From Treponema sp. (GTDB taxonomy: Bacteria; Spirochaetota; Spirochaetia; Treponematales; Treponemataceae): DNA of 64,000 nucleotides. Below, piece by piece: positions 60,501 to 64,000 of this stretch. The number at the start of each line of letters is the position of its first letter. The stretch's first letter is position 1. Under the pieces are notes generated by a model. It worked only from the letters and a program-made list of their open reading frames with translations. It was not told where the DNA came from and ran no database searches. Position numbers and translations under genes: made by a program. The DNA is taken from assembly GCA_017651065.1 (NCBI GenBank), contig JAGCDP010000030.1, positions 1 to 64,000 of the forward strand, given 5' to 3'.

Positions 60501-63308
60501 ATGAAAAAGTTTCTTTTACTTACATTTCTTTTTCTCTCTATATTTTCAAATCTTTTTTCCCTCCCCTATGACAACATAAATGAATACACTCTGGAAAACG
60601 GGCTTACTGTTTTTGTGCTTGAAGACACTTCTACTCCGCTTATAAGAATTGAATATACTGTACGCGCCGGATTTTCGAATCAGACAAAGGAAACTTCCGG
60701 ATTTTTTAAGCTTTACACACGCATTTTTGAAGCTGCAAGCCCTCTTGAACTTGAAATGGCTGAATGTTATGCAGATTCTTCCCGCTATGTAATAACAGTT
60801 GTTCCTTCCGAACTTGAAAAAACAATGACAGCACTTTCTCAAAACGCCTTTGCACTTTCGTATGCCGATGATATTTTAAAAACTCAATTAACCACACTTA
60901 AAAATGAAGTTTCTGAAGAAGCAGCCTCTGCAGGAGGATTTATAAATGCCGCAATCGATTCTCGTGTTTTTTCTGCGGCACCCTGGAAACACGATTCAGG
61001 AGTTTATCCAGCCCTTTTTAAGAAAACTACAGTTGAACAGGCCCGAAACACTTTGCGTACAATTGCAGAACGCTATTATACTCCGCAAAACAGTGCACTT
61101 TTTATAAGCGGAAATGTTAATGCAAATACTATACTTTCACTTGTAAATCAGACTTTCGGTAATTATTATTCATCATACTCTGTTCCATACAAGGCAAATA
61201 CTGCAGCCAAAAATGCACCTGCCTACAAAACAAAAAAATTCGTTCTTCACAGTTCAGATATTTCTCAGGATATGACACAGGTTGTAATGCAATATACCGG
61301 CATGAATATTGTAGAAACAGAACTTGCAGCCGTTATGCTTAATAATGACGGTTCATTTTTTAAATACAATCTTGTGAATCAGCCCACACTCAATATTCCG
61401 GGCAACGAATATATAAATGCAGCAGGCGCACACAAAAAAGAAAGCTCACGACTGATTATTCAGAGTCTTTTGCAAAAGCCGCAGGGTAAAAATGCTTCTT
61501 CCATTACTTCACTTGATCAGGCTCAGCTTTTTATTGAAACAGTTCTTTCGGGCATAAAAGAAACAAATTACCTTGAATTCTATGCCGCACAGATGATGGC
61601 TGTTAGCAGTCTTGGTGCAGGAAATTCTTCTTCTTCAGATTTTATGACGAACCTTGCTTCCTACTGGGCCCTTGCTCCTTATGATTCCTTTACAGAGGAT
61701 GTGTTAGAGTTAACGAATAAATCTTCTGTTGCAGCAAACCTTTATTCACAGGAACAAAAAATAGCTGATATTAAATTTGAAGAAATAATTGCTAAGCTCG
61801 AAGCAGAAGAACCTTATTTTTTTGTAATCATTAATTCGGCAGATTATAAAAAGAACAAGGCAAAATATGCAGCAGCCGGTTTTGAAGAAATAAACAGTTC
61901 TAATGCTGCCTGGTACAATCAGTCAATTTTCAAAAATTATGAAGACCCGGAGCTTGCTGTAAATCAGTCACAGACAAACCAGAACTTCACAAAAGATTTT
62001 TACACAGAAAACATAAGCCAGATAAAAACTTCAACACTTTCAAACGGCATCCCTGTTGTAACAAAGATAAACGAAAATTCTTCTGATGTAACAATCCTCA
62101 TTTCTGTAAGAGGCGGAAAGCTCAATTCTTCTGAAAACAACGGCTACGAAGAAGTTATGATAACTTTGCTCGCCTGGAACATTCAGAAAGAAATTACAAA
62201 AAAGCAGCAGGAAGCAGTGATTTTAGGAAGCCCTATTGTTGATTATAACTGCGCAATAACAAGTGGAACTGTTAGTATTGAATGTTCGCCTTATGATTTT
62301 TCGGCATGCTGCAAGGCAATCAGTGATGCAATAGTTTATGGTGACATTCTTCCGGCACAGGCAGACCGGGCAGTTGCAAATGCACAGTACAAGAAGCGGC
62401 TCGAAAACGGAAGTGTTTCAAGACAGATGCTCGCAGCCGTTATGAAAGAAGTTTATGCAAAATCTGCATTCCAGAAGATTTTTGATGCAAAAGAAGAAAT
62501 CCTTACAGACACAAAATATCAGAAGATTCTTGAAGGTTATCCTGCTCTGCTTGATGCAAGCCGCTACAGCATAATTGTTACAGGCCTTGTACCTCAAAAT
62601 GCAACAGATATTCTTGAAGCTTCCATGAATATTCTAACTTCGCGCAATTCAAAGCAGAATCTTCTTACAGTTCAAAGCAAGCTCAAAAACACAAGCACAA
62701 AGAAAACTGTAAAACTTACACATACATTCCTTACAGATATCCCTGCAGAAAAGGCTGGTCCAATGCCTTCAAAGCTTATCCCTACAACTAAGTTCCTTGA
62801 TCCTGTAATGTATGTATTTAAACTTGATCAGGCAGGAACAAAAAAACATACGCTCTCAGTTGCCGTTCTTGAATATCTTGAAAAGTTAGTTCAAGCCCAG
62901 ATAGATTCAAACAAAAAAATGGAAGGCGCAACTGCCCAGGCAAACGAACCTTACCCAAATACAGATACAATAGTCTTTACAATTCTGAATGTTGAAAATC
63001 AGAAAGAAGCCGATTCCTGCTGGTCAAGCGCCGTAACAGAACTGAACAACCTTATGAACGGTCCAGCCTACGCCCAGATTTTACAGGAAATAAAAGACAC
63101 CTGGACCCGAACAAACCTGTCCCAAACCCAAACCAACACCGGCACCGCCTACCTCCTCCAAAAAGGCTTTGAATACTTCCCCTATGAAGTCCAGCCGGAT
63201 TACTATTTGAAGGAATATGCATTTATAAACTCTGCGACTCGTGAGGATATTCTCGAAATATTAAAAATTATTCCACAGCAGCCGTTATTAAGATTTTATG
63301 CGAAATAA
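60501..63308 (+). CDS. Secreted M16-like protein lacking the zinc motif
   Basis: A 935-residue exported protein (signal peptide KKFLLLTFLFLSIFSNLFS). Two M16 (insulinase/pitrilysin) halves are visible: EYTLENGLTVFVLEDTSTPLIRIEYTVRAG (about 28-60) and STLSNGIPVVTKINENSSDVTILISVRGG (about 510-545). The expected HxxEH is absent: the first half reads TSGFFKLYTRIFEAA and the second NNGYEEVMITLLAW. The protein is therefore unlikely to be a peptidase and may be a chaperone-like or binding subunit, as in non-catalytic M16 partners. Its 3' end overlaps the convergent membrane gene by 13 bp. Confidence 0.82.
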   Translation: MKKFLLLTFLFLSIFSNLFSLPYDNINEYTLENGLTVFVLEDTSTPLIRIEYTVRAGFSNQTKETSGFFKLYTRIFEAASPLELEMAECYADSSRYVITVVPSELEKTMTALSQNAFALSYADDILKTQLTTLKNEVSEEAASAGGFINAAIDSRVFSAAPWKHDSGVYPALFKKTTVEQARNTLRTIAERYYTPQNSALFISGNVNANTILSLVNQTFGNYYSSYSVPYKANTAAKNAPAYKTKKFVLHSSDISQDMTQVVMQYTGMNIVETELAAVMLNNDGSFFKYNLVNQPTLNIPGNEYINAAGAHKKESSRLIIQSLLQKPQGKNASSITSLDQAQLFIETVLSGIKETNYLEFYAAQMMAVSSLGAGNSSSSDFMTNLASYWALAPYDSFTEDVLELTNKSSVAANLYSQEQKIADIKFEEIIAKLEAEEPYFFVIINSADYKKNKAKYAAAGFEEINSSNAAWYNQSIFKNYEDPELAVNQSQTNQNFTKDFYTENISQIKTSTLSNGIPVVTKINENSSDVTILISVRGGKLNSSENNGYEEVMITLLAWNIQKEITKKQQEAVILGSPIVDYNCAITSGTVSIECSPYDFSACCKAISDAIVYGDILPAQADRAVANAQYKKRLENGSVSRQMLAAVMKEVYAKSAFQKIFDAKEEILTDTKYQKILEGYPALLDASRYSIIVTGLVPQNATDILEASMNILTSRNSKQNLLTVQSKLKNTSTKKTVKLTHTFLTDIPAEKAGPMPSKLIPTTKFLDPVMYVFKLDQAGTKKHTLSVAVLEYLEKLVQAQIDSNKKMEGATAQANEPYPNTDTIVFTILNVENQKEADSCWSSAVTELNNLMNGPAYAQILQEIKDTWTRTNLSQTQTNTGTAYLLQKGFEYFPYEVQPDYYLKEYAFINSATREDILEILKIIPQQPLLRFYAK

Positions 63309-64000
63309 CTGTTTTTAGTATTCATTCTGTAACTGCTAACATCACCGATTAACCAGGTTATCAAAAAGATAAACAACGGCAAGGATACACACATACAGAA
63401 AACAATAGTATCAAAACTTCTTGATGTAAGCGAATTATCAAATAATATAAACCAAATTAATAACAGTAGAATATATAAAATTAAAATACAATTAGAAGCT
63501 ATTATAGCTTTTTCTCTTTTTATTTCCGAAAACCTTCCACAAAAAATTATAAAAAACAAATATAAAATCAATGCAGGTATATAGATTTTATAAGTAGAAA
63601 CAAAGATCATAAAACCATAAAAAGAAAATAAAACAATAATCAAAAATCTTATTAATAACAGTTTCGTGTTCAATACTTCTTTAGAATTTTTAATATCTTG
63701 AATTAACCAGATTATAAAAAGTAATAACATTGGGAAAAAAGTATAAAAATATAATATACCAAACGGTGCATCCGTGTTATCTTTCATTATGTATAACAAC
63801 CATATGATTTTGATTATAAAAAATGTAACAAAAAAAATATCTGTTCCTATTTTTATATAATCAGATTTTTTTCCTGAGATTACAATAGAGAATATAATGG
63901 AAATCAGATAGCAACATAAAACAGGAATAAATATCTTATAATCCAAAATAAATCCAAATCCAATAATTGGATTTATTAAGAAATACAGCCCGCTAATAAT
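63296..64000 (-). CDS. Multi-pass membrane protein, 5' end outside the window
   Basis: At least 216 residues with about seven hydrophobic segments, rich in Ile, Leu and Phe, with Lys/Arg in the loops. No family is recognised. A TTG at 63946 could be read as a start, but the frame stays open to the window edge and the added residues (LYFLINPIIGFGFIL) look like another membrane segment, so the gene is probably truncated by the edge. Internal repeats are suggested by LLFIIWLIQDI and FLITWLIGDV. The A+T content is much higher than that of its neighbours, possibly from transfer or from the membrane-protein composition. Confidence 0.6.
   Translation of the reverse strand: MISGLYFLINPIIGFGFILDYKIFIPVLCCYLISIIFSIVISGKKSDYIKIGTDIFFVTFFIIKIIWLLYIMKDNTDAPFGILYFYTFFPMLLLFIIWLIQDIKNSKEVLNTKLLLIRFLIIVLFSFYGFMIFVSTYKIYIPALILYLFFIIFCGRFSEIKREKAIIASNCILILYILLLLIWFILFDNSLTSRSFDTIVFCMCVSLPLFIFLITWLIGDVSSYRMNTKNSYFA

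Overview
The window is about 40% G+C, densely coded on both strands, and looks like the chromosome of a spirochaete, most probably a host- or rumen-associated Treponema. This assignment is inference. It rests on many secreted TPR, beta-rich and lipoprotein genes, spirochaete-type lipoboxes ending in SC, a DUF4954 protein beside leuA, a giant acyl-CoA-dehydratase-activase-like protein, and a gene style familiar from Treponema. There is no phage, transposase, integron or intact CRISPR array.

Layout. 1-577 is AT-rich and carries no convincing gene. 578-1494 is a lipoprotein gene broken by a one-base shift. 1513-14744 is a long minus-strand run: a 1509-residue activase-like ATPase, a secreted unknown, a 920-residue secreted TPR protein, a putative outer-membrane barrel, ExbB, ExbD, a TonB-like protein and a Cof-type phosphatase. 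The spacing is so tight from 10199 down that the envelope genes look like one energised envelope module. 14809-18014 is an adenylate/guanylate cyclase translationally overlapped with a membrane coiled-coil protein. 18104-20929 is murJ plus an M24 peptidase. 20926-25327 is a TPR/acidic protein and a LamG/Fn3 secreted protein. 25384-27309 is uvrC.

27313-40086 is the most unusual block. Three minus-strand genes with 13-17 bp gaps follow one good promoter: two paralogous proteins with a barrel-like N-terminus and a transglutaminase-like domain (one has lost its catalytic Cys and His), then a 2887-residue Ig-like lipoprotein with a C-terminal membrane segment. 40167-41882 is a SulP transporter. 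41931-48226 is an AddB/AddA-like recombination nuclease pair. 48223-50549 holds an AEC transporter, a COG2426 membrane protein and a YhcC-type radical SAM protein. 50657-52223 is tRNA-Leu(UAA) followed by murD. 52234-55440 is metF-metE, with a divergent LysR regulator (55575-56480) and a well-placed LysR box between them. 56461-60332 is leuA and DUF4954. 60501-63308 is an M16-like protein without the zinc motif. A multi-pass membrane protein runs off the right end.

Cross-cutting signals. (1) Eight genes have a -10 hexamer ending exactly 6 nt before the start codon and no ribosome-binding site, which predicts leaderless mRNAs. (2) A 22-bp repeat (GTCCCTGAGC..GTCGAAGGG) is present in seven good copies; six lie inside or at the ends of coding regions and are read in three different ways. 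(3) A roughly 63-79-bp palindromic element occurs twice in opposite orientation, with a half copy elsewhere.
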